Of a stretch of 64,000 nucleotides of DNA, positions 9,602 through 19,585 are shown one piece after another. A model generated the notes under the pieces. That model had not been told where the DNA came from. It ran no database searches and saw nothing but the letters and a program-made list of their open reading frames with translations. The position numbers and the translations under genes were made by a program. The stretch is taken from assembly GCF_014356525.2 (NCBI RefSeq), contig NC_052506.1, positions 9,391,672 through 9,455,671 of the forward strand, read 5' to 3'. Origin of the DNA: Nilaparvata lugens (Eukaryota; Arthropoda; Insecta; Hemiptera; Delphacidae). How positions within the stretch are numbered: the stretch's first letter is position 1; the number at the start of each line of letters is the position of its first letter.

Positions 9602-10258
9602 TATAGGGGGGTCCACGTTATAATGACAGGGTTTGATTACCAATGGTATTGCTATCCTTGTCTATCATTCAACAAAGCGGATAGCGCTATCTCTTTCTCA
9701 ATTTGCTCTGTTGACAGATCATCTTTCAACAATGTAGAATTAATAACTAATAAACAAAATATTTCATGTTAATTGTGATAATTGATTATGAAATTATTGA
9801 AAAACATGATTTCTTGCTTAATAAAATATAATTTATTATTTTGACCGAGAATGAACAGTTAATAGTAATCAAAAATTTCCAATTTGTAAGGATTTGAGTG
9901 TAATATTTTTGTTTTTATTCAGTTTTTAAATATCAGAATTGAAAATTTTTTAGTTTAGTCATTAGTTTTGAAGTGGGAACTGGACTTTTTGAAGTGAAAA
10001 GTGAAATCTTAACCTCATTCTTTTTTGAAACTCCTATTTGTAAAAAATTGGGAGAAGAGAGTTTTGGGCTATGCCTGTTGTCTTCTCCCAATCATATTAT
10101 TTATTATAATTATGATTTGAAAAAAAAACAATAAAAAAATATTACATCAATAAACATGTATCAGCTACCGTCTATAGAAGGCATTTGCAAGACAGAGGTT
10201 CGGCAACGTTGTTCGCCTATCTTTCTTCACCGCCATTATAGCATGAACCTCACAATAG
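9602..10258. mobile_element. Family M MITE, long form, interrupted
   Basis: The left part (GGTCCACGTTATAATGACAG, then CAATGGTATTGCTATCCTTG and GGATAGCGCTATCTCTTT) and the right part (TATCAGCTACCGTCTATAGA to CCTCACAATA) match the uninterrupted copy at 58870-59336. About 280 bases of LINE-like 3' end separate GAATGAACA from TTACATCAATAAA, which are close together in the intact copy. Confidence 0.85.
9858..10138 (+). mobile_element. LINE-like 3' UTR with terminal hairpin
   Basis: A stem of TTGGGAGAAGA and TCTTCTCCCAA encloses the loop GAGTTTTGGGCTATGCCTGT (about 10045-10092), followed by an A-rich tail. The same loop wording, GTTTTGGGC.ATGCCTGTT or a close variant, recurs near 57920 and 60497. 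Stem plus conserved loop near an A-rich end is consistent with a reverse-transcriptase recognition hairpin in a non-LTR element. It is inserted in a family M MITE. Confidence 0.7.
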
Positions 10259-10382
10259 TACCCTTTTATTGAAACATTTTAAAAACTTTTAAATCTTTAA
10301 GATGTTTTAATAAAAGAGTACTACAAGTTTTTATAAATTTGAATAAAGTAGCCCATAAAAGTGAAGTGATAATATGAATGAT

Positions 10383-10790
10383 TTACAATGGATGATTTCA
10401 TAAGGGAATTTAATGAGGAAAAAATTTAATAAGGAATATTATACACGTAAAGTATTTCTAATACAAATGGTCTGTTGGTGTTGATCATTATCAATATTTT
10501 AACGATGTGCTTTTCGTTAGTATTGTAACTATTTGAATCTTTTTCAGTTGTTCACCCGCTGTTTGTAGGAATTTTATCTGTTATATCAAAGTAAATAGAG
10601 TAAAACTAGGTATTCAAATTACAGATGGAAATTACTGAGATATTGCATATTATACAGTATCATCTCAACTTGATACACAACACCATAATTTGATACAAAA
10701 CTTCCAAACTTTTGAATGAACTTTACAAATCATGGCCTTATGCTATCTTTTCTCTATGCTCTATGTCAGAAGGCAAAAAAATAATGTTAC
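10383..10790. other. AT-rich, no recognised feature
   Basis: No gene or repeat structure. 10735-10768 carries a short remnant (TTATGCTATCTTTTCTCTATG) resembling the end of a family A MITE. Confidence 0.45.
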
Positions 10791-10794
10791 AGCA

Positions 10795-11010
10795 TTTAAT
10801 TTGGATTTTCGTTTAATATTCAATTCAATTCAATTCAAAAAGTTATTTATTTCACAAGTCTTACAAGCAATCACAGTGGTAGGCTACATCATAAAATAAG
10901 AATACACTTTACAATAAAAATAAGACAATGTCAGCACCACAGAAATGACAGCGATATACAAATATATATTAAGAAATATTTTACTCTCGCAGAGGCATTA
11001 CTGCCTGTGT
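10795..11010 (-). mobile_element. Retroelement 3' end, minus strand, TTGAA tail
   Basis: On the minus strand the sequence ends with AATAAATAACTTTTTGAATT followed by repeated GAATT, i.e. a (TTGAA)n tail. The upstream body (10860-11010) is not recognisable as coding. Family K's GGATTTTCGTTTAAT motif abuts it at 10801. Confidence 0.45.
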
Positions 11011-11772
11011 GCGAGAATGAGTCTAAGGTAGGAATAGGCATATATAAATATTTCGCAGTACTTGCACAGATAATAATAATTATTATTCCAATTACCGTGT
11101 ATGGATTCGAATCAATGCTGTCTCATTCAATTGATACGAAGCAATTTGGAATTCGTTTTAAATTTCCAATTATAAATAATTAGTGGAGAAACATCAGTCT
11201 TCTTAATAAACAACTAACCTAATAACATTTACATTGCTTATTTTTATTGCTCAATTTAGAATACCCCAGCATTGTGCTAGTACTTCCTACAAGAGTAGTT
11301 TTTGTCAACAATTTATCTTGCACTAGCACGTTATATACTTACCATTCATTACCAGCGAAATATCTGATAATTATAATAACTACATTCCATAAAAGTATCA
11401 GTAAAACAAGAAAATTCAAATAAGGAAATAGAATGAGGTTCAATATTAGTAATCAGCGGTCTTGGAAAATGACAAACTGGGGAATTTTTAGGCCTCCAAT
11501 TAGTGGGTACTATACAAGGAGAAATAAATTCAGCATACTGATCGCCCTTGCAACGATGGCGTGTATATTTTATGGGCACTTTTATGTTGGTGAAATTGCT
11601 TTACGGAGCGTTGTTATGCAGTTGTAAAAACGGTCATTGTGCCTTGCAAGCCACAGTGTACAACATGTGATTCAAAATATAAATTTTTGCAACGTGAAAT
11701 CTATATTTCCAGCCTGGAATTTACCGAGTTCATGGTTATGATCTTTATAAAATAGTTTTTAAACTACTCATA
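11011..11772. other. No recognised feature
   Basis: AT-rich sequence. Two overlapping short frames (11349-11579 minus and 11433-11627 plus) have no recognisable family, so neither is called. Confidence 0.45.
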
Positions 11773-11985
11773 CTGTAGTGAGATCTATTTTATAATGTAG
11801 TGTTAGATTAGCAATGGTATTGCTATCCTTGTCCATCATTCAACAGAGCGGATAGCGCTATCTCTTTCTCGCTTTGCTCTGTTGCCAGATCGTCTTTTAA
11901 CAATGTAGAAATAATAATTGAATTAATTAACGAAATATTTCATCTTAATTATGAAAATTCATTATGGAGATGACTTGATAATTCT
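11773..11985. mobile_element. Family M MITE, left half
   Basis: It matches the long form from the terminus through AGCAATGGTATTGCTATCCT, GGATAGCGCTATCTC and CAATGTAGAA, then loses similarity after TTCATTATG. The right terminus is missing. Confidence 0.75.
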
Positions 11986-12114
11986 AACATTATTGTAACT
12001 AATTCTAACTAATTAATAATCCGCACAAAAAAAAAAAACTAAACCTACTCTAGAACATGGTAAGCCATTGATAGTGGAGTAGGTCAATTTCCAAACAGAA
12101 AAACTAAAAAACAA

Positions 12115-12560
12115 AGAGGACACATTATAAGAATTTTTTGTAACTAACTATTGTATGTAATTGTAATTTATCTAATATTTTCTGTAATTGATGTTGTAGT
12201 TTTATTTTTTCTTGGAAAGTAAACATTTATTTATTTATTGTGTATAATCTTGAAGAAAATTATTGTAACATGACGTCAAATTGAAAAAATGATAATCAGA
12301 ACAGTTTAATTTTCGAAGAATATTTTAAGTTGTTTTTTCTGCCAAACAGGTTTTTGTAACCTTTGGGATTATTTTCCATGTATATTTGATTTTTTTAATG
12401 TTCTTCAGGGTATGATTGTGATTTTTTAGTTATATAGTAATTGTTTCAGAGACTATGTATATGTTCAGTTTCATGCTCTGTATATATTGTAAAAATGGAA
12501 AAAAATGAAAAATGAAAAAAAATAAGACTTGAGTACAATTGACTTGTAAACATTCTCCTA
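12115..12560 (+). mobile_element. Two LINE-like 3' ends (tentative)
   Basis: One end appears to finish at about 12240 with AAACATTTATTTATTTATTG. A second finishes at about 12530 with TATATTGTAAAAATGGAAAA followed by A-rich repeats. Both look like non-coding 3' ends of non-LTR elements, judged only from their T-rich bodies and simple-repeat tails. Confidence 0.35.
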
Positions 12561-13650
12561 CATGACCTGCTCTCATATAAAAACTCAATTTAGGAATATA
12601 TTTTTCTAAATTTTAATTCCTTTTTTACAACACATTCTGCAAGTTTAACATAAAATGTATAGAATTTAACGTGTTTTTGTTGATATATAACATCAATATG
12701 AAAATTTCCAATTTCATTGGAGCAGATTCAAAACTTCCGATCTAGTTAAAGTCAACTATCAAGCATCAAACTGAAAGAATAGATATCTTCATTTGTGCAC
12801 AGTGACATCTTGATCACCGTTCTGAAAATAGAGGGCTCGCCCAATCAGGCTGCAGAATCAAAACTGCGAATGAAGACGACGTCGACGACTAGCAGCAAGC
12901 TCAACAGAAATCACTGCCTTCTTAATTTCCAAGTAATGAGAAAAAGGTAGGCTGTAGCAATATCAAGAGACGGTCGCTGGAAGGAGGAGGGAATTATTCT
13001 TCATTTCAGAAAATGAGACATCCTGGGGGATGAGGGGCCTGGAAATAGATTGAAAAAGGAAATGGGAAACGATAATGAATAAGGAAGGGGATGAAAGGAG
13101 GAGACTAGAGTCTCAAACCAACGGGCTGTGAAGGCAAATTTGACTATCGGTTTAGTAGCTGACGTCGTTTGGTGTCGGCGTTGGAAACTGAGCTCGTGAA
13201 TGACATGTTAACATAACCATGGTGTAAGTAAGCTAGGTTTGGCGGAAGGTTGAGGAGCAAACGCCTTTTCGGCAGCTGCAGCCGACCAAATTAAAACGTC
13301 ATCATCACCCCCCCCCCCACAACTTATCACAGCTGCCAAACTCCCGCCATAACAGTTGGGGGGAGTTCTCAATTACTTGCAGCCGATACCTGACTGCCAG
13401 CAACTTGCAAACACGTTGCATTCTCCAATCATCCAACTACTCGATTCAATAACCGCATTCAATTTGCAACGAATTGTCACCGGACAAGCTCACTAACTTG
13501 TCACCTAACTAAGCTAGCCGAGGATGATCGTTTCAGTGACGTTTATCGTTGATAAGCTCTAATATTGAAGGATTCGAATTCCAAAATTTCCTTTAAAATC
13601 CTGACAGAAAATCAATCGATTGAACTCAATCCAAGCTTCAGTAACAAAAA
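12561..13650. other. Unique-looking, GC-richer segment 12780-13520
   Basis: Around 12830-13520 the composition becomes balanced, with ACGTC/GACGTC words (12884, 13155), CAGCTG sites, and a run of C at about 13308-13319. I see no repeat relatives in the window and no convincing exon. It is one of the few stretches that could be single-copy host sequence, possibly regulatory. Confidence 0.4.
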
Positions 13651-14105
13651 TCTGGTGTGGCGCACTCACAACTTTCCTTGCCGTTATGAAAATTGATCAA
13701 GCCTGATAATTGGGAATCTAAAATCAAACTTTGCATAGATAAGGCGGAGCTCCTGGAATTTTTACAGATATGGGACTTGTGGCAGTTGATAGAGCTTACC
13801 AATAATTATTTCAGGTATGTGTATGATCAAAATCTTTGGAGCCGTTTTTGAGAAAATGGCGACAAACTCTGTTTTTGACAACATTTTCGCCATTTTAGTT
13901 GCCATCTTGAATTGCATTTGATCGAAATAGTTCGTGTCGGATCCTTATAGGAGAAGGACCTTAAGTTCCAAATTTCAAGTCATTCCGTTGCTTGGGAGAT
14001 GAGATATCGTGTACACAGACGTATAGACATTTAGAAATTGGGGTACCACAATTTTTTTCGGAAAGCAATACTTTCCTTACCTATGGTGATAGGGCAACGA
14101 AAGTA
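13651..14105 (+). mobile_element. Family C element, shorter copy
   Basis: It begins TCTGGTGTGGCGCACTCACA and ends with complementary CAATACTTTCCTTACCTATG and AGGGCAACGAAAGT, a 3'-terminal hairpin. Both sides carry AAAAA, a possible target duplication. The other copies are at 23506-24388 and, within a tandem duplication, from 25477. A 5' TC start and 3' hairpin resemble non-autonomous Helentron-type elements, but the canonical CTAG end is lacking, so the class is uncertain. About 300 internal bases present in the 23506 copy are missing. Confidence 0.7.
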
Positions 14106-14157
14106 AAAATCATATAGGTTCAAGAAGATAGGGGTTTTGAAATTCAAAGACCATTCA

Positions 14158-14225
14158 CACTAGTAGTTCTGTGAGCAGTAGACCTCGCGCAGTTATAAAC
14201 CACAGCCTCCTCTGTCAATCAGAGT
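14158..14225 (+). mobile_element. Family D 5' fragment
   Basis: TAGTAGTTCTGTGAGCAGTA followed by GACCTCGCGCAG is the left end of family D, seen also at 15029, 40922 and, reversed, at 38010. The rest of the element is absent. Confidence 0.6.
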
Positions 14226-14312
14226 AAATTCTGTCCTGTCCTGACGTGCCAGCGAGATATCTCTGTGAAAATGACTAATGGCTGTTTGGGTTGGTGTATC
14301 GACAATGTTAAT

Positions 14313-14693
14313 CATCCTATTATATTAAACGAGCAATTTCTGTATTTTTATATCTGGTTATTTATTTATATTTATATTCAACGGAACTCGAGAACGGCTT
14401 CACAAAATTTGGAACAAAGTAGGTTTATGATATAAACATTCGATTGCACTAGGTCTCATCCTTGGGAAAACTCGCTGAACTACATTAAAAGGATAGTTCA
14501 TCCTTGGCTGAAACAGCTGTAGATAGTAAAAAGTGAGTGAACGAGTGAGTATGTGAAAAATCAAAATATCGCATCCCCGAAATTCATAAGATGACATATA
14601 GCCAGCTGTGAAATACAAACACGATCATCTTAGAGAATTTTGTTCTGTTTATCAATAAATAAAAATAACGAGCGAAGCTCGGTGCCCTGATAT
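14313..14693 (+). mobile_element. Family H Helentron-like element, complete
   Basis: The left end reads TCCTATTATATTAAACGAGC and the right end AACGAGCGAAGCTCGGTGCC then CTGATAT; GAGC/GCTC forms a terminal hairpin. Internal landmarks are CTCGAGAACGGC, AATTTGGAACAAAGTAGGTT and GTTCTGTTTATCAATAAAT. There is no coding capacity. A 5' TC, absence of inverted repeats and a 3' hairpin are shared with non-autonomous Helitron/Helentron elements of insects. At least six more copies lie in this window. Confidence 0.75.
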
Positions 14694-14789
14694 TCTGTTG
14701 TAAACGACTACTATCATCAGAAGCTGAACGAGTTGAAAGCAGGGAAAGGTCGGGAGAAAATACTATGTTACTTTGAGTTATCAATTGCA

Positions 14790-15028
14790 TGCTTCATTGC
14801 ATGCAATTAATAATCCACTCGACAGATGATTTATGAGTAATTTTATAGTCTGATTTTTACGGTAATATTGACGATCGGAGAAGGCTCCTTTTCCTTCAAT
14901 ATTATGCTTAAAATGCAAAATTTCCAAAAACCTTATATATACGTCGACGCGAAATTCAAAAAGGGACATACCTGTCAAATTTCATGAAAATCTATTGCCG
15001 CCATTCACAGTAGATGCGGAACATAAAT
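14790..15028 (+). mobile_element. Family D internal/3' fragment
   Basis: It contains TATAGTCTGATTTTTAC, AATGCAAAATTTCCAAAAAC, CCTGTCAAATTTCATGAAAA and an altered GCGTTTCGCC region, in the same order as the D copies at 15029 and 40922. It abuts the next D copy directly. Confidence 0.65.
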
Positions 15029-15720
15029 ACTAGTAGTTCTGGGAACAGTAGACCTCACGCAGTATTCTAATCCAAAAGTAACTGATTGAAACTATAGACC
15101 TTATGGAAATACAGCAATAGACTGGCTTCTCCACACATCTGTGTAATCACTTGTCAGCTGATTTATGATGAATAATTCTATAGTCTGATTTTTACTCTAA
15201 TATTGGCGTATGAAGGAGGCTCCTTTTTCCTTTTATATTATCCTTGAAATGCAAAATTTCCAAAAACCTTGTATATACGTCAACGCGCAATTTAAAAAGG
15301 AACATACCTGTCAAAATTTCATGAAAATCTATTACCGCGTTTCGCCGTAAATGCGCAACATATAAACATTTAAACATTTAAACATTTAAACATGTTGTTG
15401 TTGTTGTTTCTTAGCACTACAGCCCTGGGTGGGCCTTGGCTTCCTCCGTCACTCGCCTCCACTCGTTCCGGTCATTCGCCATCCACGAATCCCCATTCTA
15501 TTCAGATCTCCTTCGACATCCTGCAGCCACCTTCTCCTGGGTCTCCCTCTTCTTCTTACTTGGAAAACATTTAAACATACTAACATTCAAACATTAAGAG
15601 AAATGCCAAACTGTCGACTCGAATCTTAGACCTCACTCCGCTCGGTCAATAAACATAAATACATACAGATAAATGCAAAACCGTCGACTTGAATCTTATA
15701 CCTCACTTCGCTCGGTCAAT
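15029..15720 (+). mobile_element. Family D element with LINE insertion
   Basis: It starts TACTAGTAGTTCTGGGAACA and ends in CCTCACTTCGCTCGGTCAAT. The core matches 40922-41316. A LINE C-terminal fragment interrupts it at about 15390-15570, and the last ~65 bases (CGTCGACTTGAATC to CTCGGTCAAT) are tandemly duplicated. The CTTCGCTCGG end resembles the 3' hairpin region of family H. Confidence 0.7.
15417..15557 (-). pseudogene. Non-LTR retrotransposon C-terminus, frameshifted
   Basis: On the minus strand the translation reads GRPRRRWLQDVE and continues through a GIRGWR motif, then shifts by one base to EWRRVTEEAKAHPGL and a stop at 15417-15419. GRPR.RW..DVE.D followed by W...A.DR..WR....EAK.H.GL is the typical C-terminal tail of insect LINE reverse-transcriptase ORFs. 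One frameshift and the lack of any upstream RT domain make it a 5'-truncated dead copy. It is inserted in a family D element. Confidence 0.85.
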
Positions 15721-15924
15721 AAAAAACAGTAGTAAACGGTAACGAATTGATGGAGCCTTATTAGATGATGAAGAATTAATTAGTAAATGTAATAAATTAT
15801 ATTCATGTGAATGACATTTAAATCATAAGAGTTAGCAATTTTATAATTTAAAAAATCTTCTACAACTAATGTTTCATAGTTATCATAAACAAAAATATCT
15901 CATACAAGTACAAACTGCATTGAA

Positions 15925-16401
15925 AACTCAAATAGTATTCAATCTAGCAACCTTGCAAAGTTAAAACTGTGTCACTATATTATAGTGAAACAGTAATATA
16001 GTGACACAGTTTTAACTGTGTCACTATAATTATAGTGAAACAGTAATATAGTGGCACAGTTTTAACTGTGTCACTATAATTATAGTGAAACAGTAATATA
16101 GTGACACAGTTTTAACTGTGTCACTATAATTATAGTGAAACAGTAATATAGTGGCACAGTTTTAACTGTGTCACTATAATTATAGTGAAACAGTAATATA
16201 GTGGCACAGTTTTAACTGTGTCACTATAATTATAGTGAAACAGTAATATAGTGACACAGTTTTAACTGTGTCACTATAATTATAGTGAAACAGTAATATA
16301 GTGGCACAGTTTTAACTGTGTCACTATAATTATAGTGAAACAGTAATATAGTGACACAGTTTTAACTGTGCAAGGTTGCTAGATTGAATATTATTTGAGT
16401 T
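15925..16401. mobile_element. Inverted-terminus element with 50-bp tandem core
   Basis: Terminal inverted repeats AACTCAAATAGTATTCAATC and its complement ending GATTGAATATTATTTGAGTT bracket a tandem array. The array landmark GTG(A/G)CACAGTTTTAACTGTG occurs at 16001, 16051, 16101, 16151, 16201, 16251, 16301 and 16351, exactly 50 bp apart. Each unit is itself nearly palindromic around CACTATAATTATAGTG. The A/G variant reads A,G,A,G,G,A,G,A along the array, suggesting amplification partly as dimers. No coding potential. Confidence 0.9.
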
Positions 16402-16955
16402 TAATATTATTATAGTGTAGGTACTGTAGTATTTGCCTAATTAGGACCTGATGCCAAGTCTAGACTCAAAGCACAAAGGCACATAGAAGGGACACGAAAG
16501 TTTCCAGAGGTCAGGCCTTCTGAATACACTACCTTATATAGTTTATAGTTGGTAAGTTCATTAAGCGGTGGCAATAGTTCACTTACTAATTTGGTTCATT
16601 GGGGTGAATTGAGGTAATAAATGAGAGAGCCTTTGATTCATCAACCATGAGATGGTGAACTTATAATTTTGTGAATGATCACTAGTTGATTCAATTTGCA
16701 GGTAATGAAAATGATACTGACTGATGAAAATGTTACGAACTTAACTAGTGATCACTAATAGAACATTTCTAATTGATTAGTTTCGTCTTCGGCTTGGAAG
16801 AGTTATTCTGAGCATCCAGGTAAAGTTTTTTGGCAAATAAATTTCAAATTTCAAAGCAATAATCACCAGCAATAAATAATTGGTGAACCAAACTGTGGCA
16901 TCCTCTCCGAGGATGTAATCAGGAATTGTAATCCTGATTCTCACTTTAAACTGAT
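16402..16955. other. No recognised feature
   Basis: Mixed sequence. A weak inverted pair, GATCACTAGTTGATTCAA near 16677 and AACTAGTGATCACTAAT near 16743, is the only structure. Confidence 0.4.
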
Positions 16956-16965
16956 GAAAATCATG

Positions 16966-17705
16966 TCTATTTCAAAAATGTTCCTGTATATTAAAGCTGT
17001 GCAAAGGCTAAAAATAAACTTTCTACTGATGATATTTTTCGAAGATTTGTCTATTTCAAAAATGTTCCTGCATATTAAAGCTGTGCAAAGGCTAAACATA
17101 AACTTTCTACTGATTATATTTTTCAAAGATTTTCGATTTGTATATCTTCAAGCTATCAAAATGAAAAACGTTTCTCAGGAAAACATTTTTTTCCCGATCA
17201 TTACTTTTTGAGATATGAGCGCCTAAAGTATAATTTTTTCTGACAGAACATTTCAAAATTGGTAGGAGATGAATCCATGAGATTTATGAGATAAATTCTT
17301 CATGGTATAGTTGTTTGAATAGAACCACAATTTTCTGAGATTATCAATTTACTATGAATGACAAAAAAACTTTTAGTTGAGTTATTTTTGGTCATTTTTA
17401 GTAAATTGAATAACTTCCTCAAAAATTAATATGTACAATTTTTTTCGTTTTATTCAATCAGCAATACCATGAAAAATTTATCCTCTAAATCTCATGGATT
17501 TATCTCCTACCGAATTTGAAATGTCCTGTCAGAAAAATTTAAACTTTAGGCGCTCATATCTCAGAAAGTAATGATTAGAAAAATTGTTTTCCTGAGAAAA
17601 CTTTTTCATTTTGATAGCTTGACGATATACAAATCGAAAAACTTTGAAAAATATCATCAGAAGAAATTTCTTTTTTAGCTTTTGCACAGCCTAAATGTAA
17701 AAAAA
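16966..17705. mobile_element. Family F long foldback element
   Basis: The arms of about 330 bp are complementary around a centre near 17365. The left outer motif AAAGCTGTGCAAAGGCTAAA pairs with TTAGCTTTTGCACAGCCTAA at the right. The inner motifs GAGATATGAGCGCCTAAAGT and ACTTTAGGCGCTCATATCTC correspond. The first ~84 bases of the left arm are duplicated in tandem (16966 and 17050). A partial copy is at 32071-32462. Open frames of 61-85 codons here run through the arms and are not genes. Confidence 0.85.
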
Positions 17706-17709
17706 TAGT

Positions 17710-18540
17710 ATTTTATGAACAGTGATTAAGGTCTTATTCAAACCTGGAACATGTTTTTCTTATAAAAAATCATAACAGCTCGGACAAATTAATGTAAATT
17801 GGGCTTAGAATAATGTTTTGTAAAATTAAATTCCAGAATCATGCCATCAATATATAAGGTTATGAAGACGAACAATCACATGGGATAATAAATTAGAATA
17901 TTTGGAAAATTGCAAAATAGTACAACTAGACATTGGCTGATAAGAGTATCTACAAGCAGAACTAAGAAATCAATCAAGCGTTCCATGAAGGTTTTCTCCA
18001 GTATGACATTCGTTTGTGAATCAAGAGCCGCATTACACAGATCATTGATTCATTTCAGATTTTTTTTCTAATTTATTAGCCAACAGCAATTAAACAATAT
18101 TGCATTTGATGGCCTTCACTGGATTCGAGGGAGACGTTTCTTAATTACTCGTTACTGTTTTGCGAAAGGATGTTGAAAAACGTGGATAATCGATTTTCCA
18201 ATGGCTCTACCGGTATGGCAGAGCTGATTGGGAATAGTACGGTAACGTCCAATCAATGCTGTTGTCCTTCAATCATAAGTGCAAAACACAACTGATTAAA
18301 TGTATGTTTTAACGACACCGTAATAATAACAACTAGTTTTCATACAGTTTATTAAAGCAGTGCAGTTTATTCCCCCTGTTTCTATGGGAATGCTTTTATA
18401 GTGCAATTACAGAGAATTTGCAGATTGTTCAAAGATGACTCCAGAGAATGAAGACGGATGATTTAAATGTAAAACAATATACAAGTAATTGATGGAAATT
18501 TATCAATTCAAAGGATGGGTAGTATGTGACAATGACTTAT
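17710..18540. other. No recognised feature
   Basis: Mixed sequence without repeats that I can relate to others in the window and without a supportable reading frame. Confidence 0.45.
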
Positions 18541-18542
18541 AT

Positions 18543-18816
18543 CATAGAGGAATAATAGCTTAAGTAGATATCCCATGGTATATGGCGTTTATGTCGCAAC
18601 TTTTACTGTTATCTCAAGCCGATTACTGTCGATTATTGTCGATTTTTACTGTTTTGGCCGGGTGAGATTGTATGAACGGCAAAATATGATACTGCCAGCG
18701 TTCACATAGCTTTATGGGAAAGATCTACGTTGACTATCGGCTTGAGATAACAGAAAATGTTACGACATAAACACCCTATACCATGGGATATCTACTTATG
18801 CTATCGTTTCTCTATG
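18543..18816. mobile_element. Family A MITE, complete
   Basis: It starts CATAGAGGAATAATAGCTTA and ends CTATCGTTTCTCTATG, 274 bp, closely matching the copies at 9223 and 20463. The flanks are CTTATAT and CTCATAT, a 7-bp target duplication with one later substitution. Confidence 0.9.
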
Positions 18817-18862
18817 CTCATATCTAGTATTCTTTATCTAGTAGTAGATTGGTACTCATTAT

Positions 18863-19263
18863 AATTATTCATATTAACTAGAAGGACTGAGAAATTGCCA
18901 AAAACCACAGATTTTTATTGAAAGTAGAAAGACCGGTTTCGGTTGTTACGCCATTGTCAATCTCTGATAAACTAAACTGAATACAAGAGCAGCAGAACTT
19001 ATACTATTGGGCGAGTACTGCTATTGGTCAAGGACATGAACGCCTGCCATTGGCCCAGCTAGACACTCTCCTCCCACTTAAGGTGCATATCATAGAAACG
19101 TCACAAAATGGCGGTTTAAGCAACTAACTCGCCATGATAAGTCGGAGTGAGAGGAGACTGTCTAGCTGGGCCAATGGCAGGCGTTCATGCCCTTGACCAA
19201 TAGCAGTACTCGTCCTCTAGTGTAAATTCTGCTGCTCTTGTATTTAGTTTTAGTTTATCAGGA
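18863..19263. mobile_element. Family G foldback element, long-arm form, truncated
   Basis: It begins with ATTATTCATATT and the GACTGAGAAATTGCC motif, followed by a ribozyme-like core on the minus strand. The arms of about 135 bp, from GATAAACTAAACTGAATACA to CTAGACACTCTCCTCCCA, are complementary to 19130-19260. The arms contain CCAAT words (GCCATTGGCCC, CTATTGGTCAAGG). The right core and terminus are lost. The same long-arm form recurs at 52722-53432. Confidence 0.8.
18926..18965 (-). ncRNA. Hammerhead-ribozyme-like core, degenerate CUGANGA
   Basis: On the minus strand: AGAGA, TTGACAA, T, GGCGTAACAACC, GAAA, CCGG, TC, then TTTCT. AGAGA pairs with TTTCT (stem I, one G-U), GG/CC starts stem II, ACCGGT is a self-complementary minimal stem III, and GTC is the usual cleavage triplet. 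The hammerhead box CUGANGA is changed at two positions (UUGACAA), including the catalytic G8, so self-cleavage is not expected from this copy. Comparative support comes from the intact version at 46173. Confidence 0.4.
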
Positions 19264-19387
19264 TTGAAAACTTGTACGATAATTTTCTATCCAATTCTAT
19301 TGGCCTTACTACTCCATAATAAATAGATGTTAGCCGTTAGTTATATATTTATCATATTGTAGTATAGAAAGTAAGTCAGTAGCAATT

Positions 19388-19570
19388 GAATGAAAAATAC
19401 TAAGCAATTGTCAAAAAACCACTGATTTATTGATAATTAGAAAGACCGGTTTCTAAAGACCGAAACCGGTCTTTCTAATTATCAATAAATCAGTGGTTTT
19501 TTGACAATTTCTTAGTCTTTTTCATTCAATATGAATAATTACAACAATATCAACTTCTCAACTACACAAA
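19388..19570. mobile_element. Family G foldback element, short form, 15-bp TSD
   Basis: It runs from GAATGAAAAATACTAAGCAA to CTTCTCAACTACACAAA, with arms that pair around 19450-19460. It is flanked by a perfect 15-bp duplication AAGTCAGTAGCAATT at 19373-19387 and 19571-19585. The right end has a 40-odd-base tail (TGAATAATTACAACAATATC and onward) absent from the left, giving polarity. The centre has collapsed so that only GAAACCGGTC of the ribozyme-like core remains. Confidence 0.88.
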
Positions 19571-19585
19571 AAGTCAGTAGCAATT

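Larger units (their letters stand above)
9582..10370. mobile_element. Family P foldback element with nested insertions
   Basis: The outer ends are AAAAACAATATAAAAACTTG and TACAAGTTTTTATAAATTTG, followed by the tail AAAGTAGCCCATAAAAGTGA. It is flanked by a perfect 12-bp duplication, AATATGAATGAT, at 9570-9581 and 10371-10382. A family M MITE (9602-10258) lies inside. The remaining inner arms at 10263-10330 (TTTTATTGAAACAT and ATGTTTTAATAAAAG) are complementary. The long TSD points to retrotransposition. Confidence 0.8.

Noticed and set aside
13651..14105. Family C as a canonical Helitron
   Set aside because: It has a TC start and a terminal hairpin but ends GGAAAGT next to A runs, not CTRR before T, so only a tentative Helentron-like label is given.
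15961..16370. CRISPR array (regular 50-bp spacing)
   Set aside because: The units are contiguous with no variable spacers, and the setting is eukaryotic transposon-rich DNA. The same reasoning applies to the 67-, 68-, 86- and 104-bp arrays.
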